A stretch of 64,000 nt of DNA from Glandiceps talaboti (lineage: Eukaryota; Hemichordata; Enteropneusta; Spengelidae). The stretch's first letter is position 1. Every line of letters begins with the position of its first letter. The notes under the pieces are model-generated. The model saw only the letters and a list, made by a program, of their open reading frames with translations, was not told where the DNA came from and did not search any database. A program made the translations under genes and the position numbers. The DNA is taken from positions 13,778,694 through 13,842,693 of the forward strand of contig NC_135552.1 of NCBI RefSeq assembly GCF_964340395.1. Reading direction: 5' to 3'. Below are positions 40,001-56,131 of the stretch, piece after piece.

Positions 40001-40582
40001 TATCGATGCTTTGCGATATTAAATAAGTTTGATCTTATTTAGGGTGATCATGTGTACAATATGGTTTAGTGATCATATGTAGCAACAGAAGTATGTCAGG
40101 GCAGCTTATGTTCCGAATTAACGCTTCCGGATGGAAGCTGTGTAACACGCAATTCCCAGGGTGAGGGGCGTTCGGAGGGCTCGGGCAGTATTAATTTTCA
40201 ATCATGCTGATCTGTGTAATAGTTAAAGTTAGAATATCATAACTATTTATCTGAAATTTAAAAAAAATGCTATACTCTTTGATGCCCTGTCACTTAGAGC
40301 GTAACATGGACTGGTGACACCTGTGAACTACCACAGAATGTTCACGATAACGTAATGCTGTTTAGCAAGTTAATGAGTATTTACATCACAGACCAGAACA
40401 AATAATCTCTCTGTTCGCGCTAAAAAACGCTTGATAGATTCCCTCCCTTCCTTACCTTTATCAACGGCCCGGATAAACTGTCCGTGTTGTCCCTTCTCGC
40501 CGTGTAGATTAAAGCCATAGCCCTTATCTCCCCGCGCCATGTAGCACAGGCGAGGTCTGGGAGCGTCATCTTCGGTACTCAT
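15917..40582 (-). CDS. NHERF1: NHERF/EBP50-type PDZ scaffold protein (3 coding exons, 327 aa)
   Basis: Coding exons on the minus strand are 40582-40456, 36935-36196 and 16033-15917 (127+740+117 nt; 327 codons plus stop), all with GT-AG introns and matching phases (1, then 0). Residues about 11-92 form a PDZ domain with carboxylate-binding loop GYGF (21-24), followed by SPAEEAGL and the VIEVNGVNI strand typical of NHERF PDZ1. Residues about 165-285 are a Glu-Pro tract. The C-terminus carries a basic segment (KKKRPEK) and [13 protein letters not shown] (315-327), matching the ezrin/radixin/moesin-binding tail of EBP50. The family links membrane transporters and receptors to ERM proteins and cortical actin. 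The start ATG has an in-frame TAA two codons upstream. Vertebrate NHERF1 has two PDZ domains; no second one was found. A short exon missed inside the 20-kb intron 2 is possible, since both its edges are phase 0. Confidence 0.92.
16420..16960 (+). repeat. three imperfect tandem units of about 125 bp, third interrupted by a MITE
   Basis: Each unit has GGGGYCATTTGAA-like sequence, GATTGTTTCTAGA, a CAGAGAAGTGGATATTGAA-like end and an AT-rich tail. Units begin near 16425, 16550 and 16675. Unit 3 is split by the element at 16741-16911. Confidence 0.8.
16741..16911 (+). mobile_element. hAT-like MITE, family A, with 8-bp target duplication
   Basis: 171 bp with ends CAGTGTGCCC and GGGTACACTG (inverted). 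It is flanked by AAGTGGAT at 16733-16740 and 16912-16919. Neighbouring tandem units keep the uninterrupted GAAGTGGATATTGAA, that is, the empty site. No coding capacity. Confidence 0.88.
18436..18533 (+). mobile_element. family D copy 3
   Basis: CCTAGAATCCAGGCG start, CTTGGGGATTTTGAATTTTG core and CATGGATTCTAGTCTGG end; imperfect inverted ends over about 98 bp. Confidence 0.65.
19180..19203 (+). repeat. TAATC pentanucleotide run
   Basis: About five units. Confidence 0.9.
19697..20045 (+). repeat. imperfect direct duplication, about 150-190 bp apart
   Basis: ACTGTAGGTAACACAAACA...TTGTATTTCCTTGTGGCTCA at 19703 and ACTGTAGGTGACACAAACA...TTGTACTTCCTTGTTGGCTC at 19908, both followed by CATGTATCAAAT-type words. 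Confidence 0.75.
20919..20966 (+). repeat. 48-bp sequence identical to 35433-35480
   Basis: From GTCACAAAACTATGACTACC to GGGTTTCTGCTAAA, base for base the same as the other site in the same intron. The flanks differ. Confidence 0.9.
23898..23930 (+). repeat. GT microsatellite
   Basis: Uninterrupted GT units. Confidence 0.95.
24181..24390 (+). repeat. degenerate ATATGAT-type simple repeat
   Basis: Shuffled ATATGATAT words over about 200 bp, strongly AT-rich. Confidence 0.85.
24917..25031 (+). repeat. compound GTAT / GT microsatellite
   Basis: About 11 GTAT units pass directly into about 36 GT units. Confidence 0.97.
26184..26238 (+). repeat. AAT run, then poly-T, then poly-G
   Basis: Three simple tracts in a row. 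Confidence 0.9.
26923..27091 (+). mobile_element. hAT-like MITE, family A copy
   Basis: Same 169-171 bp sequence as 16741-16911 with ends AAGTGTGCCC and GGGTACACTG. It is flanked by ATCAGGGA (26915-26922) and ATCAGGGG (27092-27099), a 7 of 8 target duplication. Confidence 0.85.
27219..27556. mobile_element. long palindromic MITE, family E
   Basis: The ends AAGTGGCTGTATGGATG and CATCCATATGGCCACTT are mirror images, and the palindrome continues inward (TTTGTAACTCAATACATT against AATGTATTGAGTTAGAAAC). Flanked by TA on both sides, as in Tc1/mariner-type insertions. 338 bp, no ORF of note. Confidence 0.85.
28761..29187. mobile_element. palindromic MITE, family C, terminal inverted repeats of about 100 bp
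   Basis: The left end CCGGATCCACAGGCACTCGA and right end TGATTCAAGTGCCTGTGTCC are inverted copies that stay similar inward through ACGAAGGTA and CATTTGAACTGC. The 200-nt open frame inside shows no recognisable protein. Confidence 0.85.
31040..31370 (+). repeat. degenerate tandem repeat around GTTCTACAGTATATCATG
   Basis: Five or so units of about 60-75 bp sharing TTCTGTTCTACAGTA and TGGAATCTATGC words. Confidence 0.55.
31858..32080 (+). repeat. imperfect duplication, about 125 bp apart
   Basis: GTCGTGAAAATTACAGTC...ACTTTTTCTCAACATTACAC...GATTTCCAG at 31862 and GTCGTGAAAATTAGTCGGC...ACTTTTTCTCTACGTTATT...GATTTCCAGG at 31983. Confidence 0.75.
34784..34855. mobile_element. short palindromic element, family G, solo copy
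   Basis: CCCAGAGACTTGGCTATCTG at the left and CAGACAGCCAAGTCTCTGG at the right are inverted copies. 72 bp in all, not associated with an array here. Confidence 0.75.
34996..35068 (+). repeat. TATAC pentanucleotide array
   Basis: About 14 perfect units. Confidence 0.97.
35433..35480 (+). repeat. 48-bp sequence identical to 20919-20966
   Basis: Second copy, same orientation, 14.5 kb away. Confidence 0.9.
36196..36935 (-). CDS. NHERF1: NHERF coding exon 2 (second half of PDZ plus Glu-Pro-rich linker)
   Basis: The acceptor is AAAACAG|ATTCC and the donor CCCAG|GTAAGA. Joined to exon 1 it gives [18 protein letters not shown], an uninterrupted PDZ fold. After the PDZ come an acidic, Thr/Asn-rich segment and then repeated EPEPEP units broken by QQ, Val and Arg, ending in a Pro-Lys-Val-rich stretch. 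The repeat makes the antisense strand read as Gly-Ser, which is a shadow. Confidence 0.93.
37055..37119. mobile_element. short palindromic element at the head of the 66-bp satellite
   Basis: CAGAGACTTGTCATTGGC is mirrored by GCCAACGACAAGTCTCCG (16 of 18 pairs). The outer CAGAGACTTG is shared with family G. Confidence 0.7.
37121..37735 (+). repeat. 66-bp satellite array, about 9 units
   Basis: The unit contains AGAGAGGTCCTAGCTCAGAG, CTAAGGTGTGTACATAATTA and CGCAGTCCTGCTTGCAGATA. Each holds the near-palindrome TAGCTCAGAGCTA. The first unit is divergent, and the last has an extra GAGCTAAGA. Because 66 is divisible by 3 the array stays open in frame (22-residue repeat); I read this as chance. 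Confidence 0.96.
40456..40582 (-). CDS. NHERF1: NHERF coding exon 1
   Basis: Encodes residues 1-42 plus the first base of codon 43. It contains the first half of the PDZ domain, including the GYGF ligand-binding loop and the NHERF-like [16 protein letters not shown] stretch. The donor is AAAG|GTAAGG on the minus strand. The ATG at 40582-40580 is preceded in frame by TAA GTC, which supports it as the start. Confidence 0.93.
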
Positions 40583-40830
40583 GACTTACGTTACGTCGAC
40601 AACAATATTCTACCTAATCCTGAGAATGTAGCACACGTAAAGGACAATCAACTCGACTATTGCCCCAAACTACTCTAAACTTTGTAATGTGCAAGTAATA
40701 TGCGAATTATTTTATACCGGTGTTGATTTTCTGGTAAAAATATCGCTGAAGCCACTTATCCTCACTCCAAGGTGCGCCAGCCAAGATGGCGATGTGGTTG
40801 GTTTACTCACGTGACCTAAAAATGCGGTTT
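40583..40830 (-). promoter_or_regulatory. candidate NHERF promoter region
   Basis: Just upstream of the NHERF start codon there is an AAGATGGCG word (40783-40791, YY1-like) and a CACGTG E-box (40808-40813), in the least AT-rich part of this intergenic stretch. The motifs are seen; promoter function is inferred from position. No TATA box was recognised at a useful distance. Confidence 0.4.
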
Positions 40831-43004
<2,174 letters not shown>

Positions 43005-43030
43005 GGGTAATCGTGCGTACTTTTTTCAAA

Positions 43031-43040
<10 letters not shown>
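43005..43040 (+). promoter_or_regulatory. TRMT12 start context with YY1-like word
   Basis: CAAAATGGCAGCC overlaps the start codon. It is both a good initiation context and a near-match to the YY1 core often found at housekeeping gene starts. The transcription start is not visible. Confidence 0.25.
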
Positions 43041-47364
<4,324 letters not shown>

Positions 47365-47446
47365 AGGAATTTTTTTAAAACCGAAACACCAGTTTGTGAT
47401 TTGTAAACACAATTATAGCCCACACTACATGTATGTTGCAGTTGGT

Positions 47447-47520
47447 GAGAGAGAGAGAATGAGAGAGACAGAGAGAGACACACGCACAAACACACACAGA
47501 CAGAGACAGACAGAGACAGA
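47447..47520 (+). repeat. GA / CACA / CAGAGA simple repeat
   Basis: Purine-rich simple repeat; a related one sits before the second copy of the duplicated block. Confidence 0.9.
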
Positions 47521-47583
47521 GTCATCCTCATGTCAAAATGTTGGAGGCCGTGGGTATTGTTTTCGATGGCAATGGAAGTGCAG

Positions 47584-47589
47584 ATTAAA
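47584..47589 (+). promoter_or_regulatory. possible poly(A) signal of TRMT12
   Basis: ATTAAA variant about 220 nt after the TRMT12 stop. No canonical AATAAA was seen between the stop and this point. Confidence 0.2.
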
Positions 47590-47681
47590 TTCTTTCCTAC
47601 AATATGTTGTTCCAGTACTGATTCTCAATTTAGCAGTAATGCTTACATCATCATCCTATTGAGTGTTATGTGACACATGTG

Positions 47682-47925
47682 TTACATTGCTTATGAGTGT
47701 GGCACCATCTAATTGTCTGTGTGTATGTAAATGTTAACTAAAAACTCAAGACTCTTACATTCATGATAAGTGTTTTTATTCCTCTACAGGCATAAAAGTA
47801 TTAGAAAACACAAAGGAAGGCAAAAAACAAACAACTTGCCTTGGTTTGTTAGACGATGTCTACTATATTTCAGTCATTTCATTTCATTCAAAGCTTTGGG
47901 AAATCATGTGAATACACACACACAC
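47682..47925 (+). repeat. duplicated block, copy 1
   Basis: Shares TGTGTATGTAAATGTTAACT, ACATTCATGATAAGTG, TTTATTCCTCTACAGGCAT and TTGCCTTGGTTTGTTAGAC with 49117-49425, in order. Confidence 0.92.
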
Positions 47926-48378
47926 ACACAACACACAGAGTTTCATTCCCAAGTAGAGTGCTCAATCAGCTTGGAGAGCAATACATGATCACAAGCTAAC
48001 TCCTGCTCCAATGTTACCAAACGATGTTAACTATGCCTCTGGGAAAAATATTTTATTATAACTGCCGATAAATCGACCATCTTGAACAGTAGAACTGAAC
48101 TTATCAGCAAATGCAGGCATACTAATAAGTAAAAATGTGTAACCTTTATACTACTAATTTACATATGATTGGTGTACACCTAGCCGTTAATGACCCACCT
48201 GACTGTACACGCACCCTCACATTGTACACACAGTCAGCAAGTCCACCCCGCTCAACCACACACCTGATGATCCTTTTGGTGAAAAGGACTGTAGTGTAAA
48301 TCCATAATGAAATAACGAACTTGTCTTGTTTCATTTTTAGCACAACTGAACTGAGGTTCAGTAGTGCCCGGCGTCTGT

Positions 48379-48379
48379 C

Positions 48380-48416
<37 letters not shown>
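48379..48416 (+). repeat. CTGT/GT microsatellite
   Basis: Short CTGT units then GT units. Confidence 0.95.
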
Positions 48417-48419
<3 letters not shown>

Positions 48420-48652
48420 CAACTTAGTCAAAAACTGAACCAATTGCCATGATATTTGGTGGGTCCATTACCTAAGGTGTCTAGTTGGGAAATTGTTCAA
48501 ATCAAAATGATCGCAGCACAGGTGTGTGATTTGGGGCAAAAAACTTAAACTCGGTAACTACTTGGCAGATTGGTGCAAAATTTGGTGGGAACATTCTTAA
48601 GGGGGTGTAAAGTAAGATTTGTTCATGACATTATGATTCCATAAGTAATATG

Positions 48653-48654
<2 letters not shown>

Positions 48655-48692
<38 letters not shown>
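48655..48692. repeat. AT microsatellite
   Basis: About 18 units. Confidence 0.95.
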
Positions 48693-48696
<4 letters not shown>

Positions 48697-48839
48697 ACTA
48701 GACTTGAAAAAAATATAACAATGGACTCTTCGGATTAGGCAAGAAGTACATGTAACCAATATCTGTGAACAACCACTAATATGTTGATTAACTACCTGGG
48801 TCGGATTTACCAAATGCTCCTCCCAGATAAACAAACGTA

Positions 48840-48880
48840 TTCCGTTGCACATGCGCAAACCTACTTCCGTAGCGTGGGCA
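48840..48880 (+). promoter_or_regulatory. NRF1-like and ETS-like motif pair
   Basis: GCACATGCGCAAAC (48847-48860) is followed by ACTTCCG (48863-48869). In animals such pairs mark housekeeping promoters. No exon is recognised nearby, so function is open. Confidence 0.25.
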
Positions 48881-48968
48881 CATAGCCTGTTTGGACCTTG
48901 GCCTTTAAGCAATTGTAGTTTGTAAAGGGATGCGTGAGTGTATGATCTGTATAGCTCCCACACACTGA

Positions 48969-49004
48969 GGGAAGGAAGGAAGGAGGGAGAGGGAGAGAGG
49001 GAGG

Positions 49005-49068
<64 letters not shown>
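48969..49068 (+). repeat. GAAG/GGGA then GA microsatellite
   Basis: Pure GA run from about 49010. Confidence 0.97.
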
Positions 49069-49073
<5 letters not shown>

Positions 49074-49116
49074 TCAAAATGACTGACAGAGACAGAGGTA
49101 ATGACAGACAGATGCA

Positions 49117-49425
49117 TTACATTGCATATGAGCGTGGCACCATGTGATTGTGTGTATGTAAATGTTAACTAAAACACAAGACTCTTACATTCATGATAAG
49201 TGTTTTTATTCCTCTACAGGCATTTAAGTATTAGAAAACATGAAGGAAGACAAAAAAACATTCAATAATTACACATTAGCTTTATTAATATTATTATTAT
49301 TACATCCTCACATCAATTTTCAGAATACTAGCACAAGGAAAACACTTGCCTTGGTTTGTTAGACAGCGTTTACTATATTTCAGTTACAGTATTTCATTCA
49401 AAGCTTAGGGAAATCATGTGAATAT
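49117..49425 (+). repeat. duplicated block, copy 2
   Basis: Same sequence as copy 1 with an extra block of about 75 bp (near 49259-49340). Both copies follow a GA-rich simple repeat, so the repeat was probably part of the duplicated unit. Confidence 0.92.
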
Positions 49426-50549
49426 ATATATCTGTGTGTGTGTGTGTGTGTGTGTATCTGCACAAAAAGTGGGTCCACTTTAGTTTGCCCTATTTGATTA
49501 ATGATTAATCTTCACAAGATAGGGGAACATTTCATTTTTGAATGGAAGTAGTTTGGATGTTTGACCCCACGAAATACAAGAAGTGTTGTATAGACAGTTT
49601 TATTTCATGCACAATGACGTGAACTGTTCATGGTGTCATTGGATGGATGGACCATGGAGGTGGGTGTCGGAGGAACATGAAACAGTTTGTTGTTGACAAT
49701 GTGCAATATCTTTTTTGTGGCAGTGCACTCTTAACAAGCAGTACCTGGAATCTGGAGGGGCCAATGCCATGTCCACATTAAAACATATTATGAAGTATGT
49801 ACTTTTTTGAAAAATACAAGTCTGGAAGTATGAAAGATAACAACCTGTTATTGAACACGGTGGAATTGATAGGCAAGGTTGCTGTTCTGGTATACTATAT
49901 TTGCCATGTCCATATAAACTGGTAACATGACATAATATTTATTAAAACAGAACGTTCACTTAAAAAGATTACAGTGTACACTGTATAGTAGCCTACAATA
50001 AGGCACATGTATTTTCACACAAATGGTACTACACTTATCGTGGTACTCTTATGGTCTAAGGCCTTCAGCTAAAATTGAAATCTCACTGGGTATCAACACC
50101 ATATTTCTATCAACTTGTACATGACGAGGTCCAAACAATAACAGTTTTCTCCTCAACATATAGCCACTCTGGGTCAAGATTTTTGAATGCTGATGGTTTT
50201 ATGCCAGCAGTATATTTATTTGTTCTAGGGCTTGAGTAATGGAACATCCTACAAGACATTGAAAGCAGGCAAATTTATAACCATTCTGAACTTATTTAAG
50301 CGTTTACTGGGTTACAGACAAATATCAGCGGTGAACTTGTTGAGCAGTTTTTCTTTTGACAGATGGTGAAAAGTCAGTATCTTGTCTTGTTAGACTCTCA
50401 AAAGGCTATCAGTTCTGAGACTTCTAGGTTTGATAGCTACATGCACTCCCTGTATTGTGCACACACAAGGACAGATGCTACTCTGACGTACACAAGTCTG
50501 ACTGTATAATCGCTCTTGGATCTTGTGTAACTTGTAATGCCCACCACTG

Positions 50550-50637
50550 TGTATGTATGTATGTATGTATGTATGTATGTATGTATGTATGTATGTATGT
50601 ATGTATGTATGTATGTATGTATGTATGTATGTATGTG
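50550..50637 (+). repeat. ATGT tetranucleotide array
   Basis: About 22 perfect units. Confidence 0.98.
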
Positions 50638-51688
50638 CACGTACGTATGTACGTTCAGACGTGTGTATGTGTGTGCATGCGTGTGCGGTTGCCATATCAG
50701 AATTGATTGCATTTTGAGAAACAGGCTACTCTAAGATAGACAATGAAACCATCAAATCAAGTTATTCCATCTACATTTTGTACATCACCACACACACTGA
50801 TACTATATATGTTGTCCAAGCATTACGTAAACTCTGTAATCTTATAATAGGCTGTAATATCTGTGATACAATCATATGATCTACATTAACTCTTGGCAGA
50901 AAAGCAAATCATGAAGTGTCGAAATTAGATTATTCAGGATCATAATTTCAATATACAAATATGTCCACCAACAAATATCTAAAAAATACCAACACTTTGA
51001 CATCCAAACATAACACAGAGTTATACCTACATACCTACTACCTTAACTTTAATCTGTACAGTCTTGTTCATCATATACACTTCCATCCTACACCTACAAC
51101 GAAATCTAAAAACATACTCAAATATAATATTGTAAATCTGACTTTTTCATTCTTTTATAATCACAAAAATGAACTTCAAAATATTATTTCGTATTCTGGT
51201 AATATTCATGCCAGGAATATATTTCTGAAGATTGTATTCATACTCGTCTAACTTTTACCTGTACTGGTGAGGCAATTTGTGTAGGTTCTTGATGACGTAA
51301 TGAATATGCAAATTAATGAATGTGATTTTTTTTGGACAATGAGGGCGCCAATCACATCAATTTACCATTGGAGAAAATAGCATACCAAAGATGACTCTTT
51401 TCACCAGAACATCAACAAGTTCATGTATAATTTTACACTCGTTTTCTTAACATTACTTTTCCCTCATGTGTCCTTTAGTATAAGTTGCAATTTGTCCAAA
51501 AATCACTTCATCAGGTATTTGTGACAAATTTTAAAGGCGACTCTAATTAATGCTGTCATTTCAGAGATATACAGTATGTAATTCATTCAGATACCAGAAA
51601 TACACAGAATATTAACAGTAAAGAACCCAGTTATAGTTACGATGCTATTTAAAAGTTGATTACTCTGTTGTCAGTCCTTAACTGGTCA

Positions 51689-51705
51689 CAGCGCCCTCTG
51701 TTGGC
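51689..51705 (-). promoter_or_regulatory. CTCF-like motif
   Basis: Minus strand reads GCCAACAGAGGGCGCTG, close to the CTCF core CCA(C/N)NAGRGGGCGCT. Related GAGGGCGC words lie at 51341 and 51877, and AGAGGGCG at 53173. Confidence 0.4.
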
Positions 51706-54700
51706 ATAGCTGTGCGTACAGTGTCAATGTCAAAGTTCATCACTTTCATAAAACATCACACAAAATACTGATTCCTTCCCTGGGAAAACAGTGCTTGGAA
51801 TCTATCTGTAGACTGACTGTTAAAGAAAGAATACCTTGAACCTTAATACAACATTGGTGTACCAATATGTTTGTTTGAGGGCGCTGTTCCACAAATGTTC
51901 AATGTACTTTTGAAATGAGAGGAAAAGTGGACAGTAATCGGAATATTTAACATACTGAATATCATGAGATAGATTTCATCAACTTTGCCTTTTACAAGTC
52001 ACATACCTGGCATTAGAATTATAGTATTATAGTATATTATGTCTTCTATCTCTTAATATGAAACTAGTACAATGAAAATACACAGATCACCCAAAAATAC
52101 ATTTCTAGATTAAGTACACAAATAACAATTCTGAAAGGCCATCTTTCTGGCTCTCCGTTTGTTTCTCGCCCTCTTCATTCAAACATTGCCCTGTCCATAT
52201 GTCAATTTCTCAACCCCCTCCTATTCCAACCCCAGTCTGCCCCCCCCCCCCCCAGCCCTTAATTCTTTCGGTCTTTCTGCCTCCCCTCGTCCATTACAAC
52301 CTTGTAATTTGCCTGTATGCCCCCCCCCCCCACCAATTTTCTCATTCTTTTCATCCCGTTTACTCACAAGATCTTGTTCTTTTTGTGGAAGTGCCCAGTC
52401 GTTATTTGTAAGATACTAAAGTAAAATGATTCATTGCAATTCAAAAAATCCCATAATTTGCCTGAGTAAGAGGTCGACGAACTCCTGCTTATATGCCCTC
52501 ACCAAATATTATATTAAAATATTGTACATTGCAATTTACATGTGATATAGAATTTGGGAATACCTGTATCAGCTACTTGTGTGTGTGTGTGTATATATGC
52601 AACAGAACGTGAACACTTGACCACTATGACATACTACCGTAGTCTAGTAATAGTTCAAGTGTTGTCAGAGACGGACAGTAAAACTGACAAGCTAATATTA
52701 ACAGAACTGCCTATGGAATGACTTCAACATAACAGGAGACAAGATACAGTACAGCACAGGCAGTGCATTCTTCACAGTTATGATAATACCAGCTCTCTCA
52801 CCTTACAGTTTACAGTTTTAGTATAGCTAATGAACCAGCATAGAATTCTTCTTCTGATTATTCTAAAAGCTCTGAAGTGAAAGAAACCTGAAGAAATTGA
52901 AGTATCATATAGTGTATTCAATTTCAAACATTTTACTGTGATTTATACACAGTTCTCCATAGAAACGGCATCTCCATGGAAACTGGTTACTATATGTTTG
53001 TCTATGCATATACATCCCTATTCAAACCAACTCAGAAAAACTCTATAGTTTACATAAAGCAATTGATAAGTATTGAGGAAAAGCTGTACTGCAAAGAAAT
53101 CTGGAAAGACAACTAGGTCTGAAAAGTATTGCTTCTAGTTACAAAAGAATTGGAAGTCATTACTCAATCTATAGAGGGCGATATACAGGACTGATCACGG
53201 AGTGAGTGTGAGTTCGATACAACAATGTTTCTGGCTATGTGTGAGTTTATAAACAAACTCAATACGGTAATTGAACACAGAAACTATATTACCCTTGAAA
53301 CTTAACCACTACAACTTAATCACATTTATATTCATTGAAAGATGATTGGAGAGGAGATAATGAAATTTGTTTTCATGTAAAAGCTGCAAAGTAGTCTCTC
53401 CATGAATGTGTTGTCATCAGTTAGCAAAACAACACACTAGAATAGATACTGATAAAAACAAGTATAACACACACATTTTCAATTTATTTTGAAATTATAC
53501 ATTTTTTTTTCAACTAACAGTCAATGTGATAGTACATTGATTTTTTTTATTTTTACAGATTCTGAGATACATGTTAAGTTTGGAGGTGGGGTCACACTGA
53601 AGACTCAAACTAAACAAATACAAAAATGTTGGAAAACTCCTTTCATGCATAGACATTTGGTTTCAAAAACAAAAGAAATTACAATTACAATGGTTGAGGG
53701 GGCTGGACTGGGCTTTGGAAAGTTGTCAATGGATTTCCCCTAAACAAAGCATTACTCACCTACTAGGCCAAACACACAATGGAAAATCACACTTGGTATG
53801 TGAAAAACAATGCATTTTGTATTGAAAGAAACTACCTACAATGATTTTCAATGCAGTGTTTGGTTTTTGTTTTGTCATGGGGGGGGAGGGGGGAGGAGTC
53901 AACTCCAGATGCAGCTGTGACAATCATTCAATATCCTCATTAGCATTCCACATCATGTTCACTATTGTGGATGACTTACACAGTCATCCCTGATCATAGC
54001 CCTCGTACAAACACGGTACCACTATTCCGATTATCTATTTGGATTGCCAATCTCACTTTTGCTTGTCATTTGTTGCTTCACATCAAAATTGAGAATTAAA
54101 AGCTGACAACAGTAGCATTACATAGTGTTTCATTATATAGTCTACAATACACAATGGCAGAGACAAAGCCACATCTAATAACATTTACTCAGCTCCTGCA
54201 GGTGTCCAAAATAAACATCTGAGTAGATTTTCCTTTTTTTTCTCTAACTCTCCATCTCTCTCGTTTTTTTTCTTTATACCCCTACATCTGACCCCTGATC
54301 TGAATAACCTTGTGTCATGTCAGTTAACGTAATATCTTTAGATTACATAAAATTCATCATGACGGCCATTTTGAAATTTCGCAAACTGCTGTCATTCTCT
54401 CTCCTAAATGCAAGATTTATAAGAAAAGCTGATCCTCATGGCAACAAACACATCATTCTTGCCTGTTTTGGTCAAAAAGAAGTTACAAATTCAGTGAAAA
54501 GTACAGAAAATACGAAAAAATTTGGCTCCTCATTTTTGGAGGGAGTAAGATTGACACTAATCAAATTCAAACAACAAACCAGCACGCAAGTGTATAAAAA
54601 AATATCCTTATTCAAATTATTTACAATTCACAAGAAAAGTGTCAAAGCTATTGATAATAATTGTTTTTATTTTGTTTTTAAAAACTTTGCATTTGGAAGA

Positions 54701-55050
54701 AATTGTACATGATTGCAGGTTTTCAGAGGTTCTACTCCTACAAATGTTTATGGTTTCCATGGCAACAGCCGTTTGGATGAAGTTTGTCAATATTGTCATG
54801 GTTATCTTTTCATTACATCTACTGTTTTCTGTTCTACAGGGATCATTCCTCTGAAAAATACAACCAAATATGTTATCACAGATTTGCATATAATTTGCAT
54901 ACTGTATGTTGACCAGTTAAATGACTGACAAAAATATCTTATTTTTCTGTGAACTTTTGGAACATTTCGAAAATTTTAAAGACACTGGTCTTGTTAAGTC
55001 AATTTATATGAAATATGGACAAAAATTAAAAAAAAAAAAATCAGTTTTTT

Positions 55051-55056
55051 TTTATT
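55051..55056 (-). promoter_or_regulatory. possible poly(A) signal of DNAJC5
   Basis: AATAAA on the minus strand, 1.1 kb after the DNAJC5 stop. The implied 3' UTR would contain the palindromic element at 55654-55946. Confidence 0.2.
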
Positions 55057-55653
55057 CACATCTGCACATCTAAACTACCCATACATTTTGTACATTTACC
55101 CAGGAGTGGGAAATCAAACAAAGAATTTTTTTACCATGCACGCTGCATATCATGATTTCTGTATGAAAATCATTATTTTTTTTCACCAACATGTTTTTCT
55201 GTGACTTTTCACTTTGCTGTTTGTATACGCCTTTCGAATCCAAAACAGACAAGAGGTTTATATTCGTGACACATCAAGATCTACTTTAGATATAAATTGG
55301 CATAGACAATATTTTCAGAGACTTTGTGAATGAAACCGATCTATACAATTTTGATCAAATGTTAAAAATTTCAGAGTTGTTTCTGTCATTAATAATCAGT
55401 GTATTTATAAATGTAATGACTACCCGAGAATAGACAGAAATTTCCATTATTTCTGAGAAAAGAAAGTTCAGTTTTCTCATATTACAATTTAACATAGTCA
55501 GAATTTACATTTTGTCAGACGGCTATATTTGGTAAACAGTGTTTCCACAAAAGTGATTCTTGCTTGAGCAACTTTAAAAGGAAAAGGAGGATTGAAACAC
55601 AACTTTTTCAGTTGATGAAATTATGACTGTTACCATGGAAACAAATAATGTCA

Positions 55654-55946
55654 AAGTGGCCATATGGATGAGGATCAGGTAATTACTTTGGATTTTAACA
55701 ATTTTATCATGGCTTTCTACATAAAAAATCAATGTGTAAACAACATATGCCAAGTCCTTGTTTGTAACTCAATAAATTACAAAAGATTGATAAAAGTGCA
55801 AATGTTTGTTATACGTACAATAACAAACATTTTTACACATATTTAGCCTTTTTCACATTGATTGTTCAAGTAGGACGCTATGATAAAATTGTTACATAAA
55901 TGAAAAATCCAAAATAAATGCCAAATCTTCGTCCACATGGCCACTT
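55654..55946. mobile_element. long palindromic MITE, family E, second copy
   Basis: The ends AAGTGGCCATATGGATGAGG and TTCGTCCACATGGCCACTT are inverted copies; the inner palindrome matches 27219-27556. The flanking dinucleotides are CA and GA, that is, a decayed TA. Confidence 0.82.
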
Positions 55947-56131
55947 GACAGCACTAGTAACTCAAAAAGAAGCTTTATAGGGAACACTGTTTGATACCTA
56001 GTACCAGAGTAGCAGAAAATGGTTGAAAGATTCCATTTCTGGCACTCCGTATTTTATCCTTCGTTTCAGACACTGCGTTTACAACAGATTGTTCAAATCC
56101 AAAACGACAACATAGTTTGATCTAATACTAC

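Larger units (their letters stand above)
36936..40455 (-). other. NHERF intron 1 (3.5 kb)
   Basis: Phase-1 intron. Contains the palindrome and 66-bp satellite listed next. 37.74-40.45 kb shows no exon; 40.1-40.2 kb is GC-richer with a CTTCCGGATGGAAG palindrome-like ETS word close to the first exon and may belong to the promoter area. Confidence 0.7.
47365..51300. other. convergent intergenic region, first part
   Basis: Begins with the TRMT12 3' UTR. Holds a duplicated block, GA, GT, AT and ATGT microsatellites and a decayed repeat at 48420-48610 with TTTGGTGGG(T/A)(C/A)CATT words twice. No further exon recognised. Confidence 0.55.

Noticed and set aside
50390-50734. Ile-His-Thr-Tyr and Val-Cys-Met-Tyr frames
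   Set aside because: Translations of the ATGT tetranucleotide array.
53489-53743. 84-residue frame preceded by a TTTTTACAG acceptor-like word
   Set aside because: The pyrimidine tract and AG look good, but the reading frame resembles no family and no partner exon with fitting phase was found.
54317-54712. 131-residue frame on the plus strand
   Set aside because: Lys/Phe/Asn-rich composition as expected from AT-rich DNA, no recognisable domain, no support from splice sites or neighbours.
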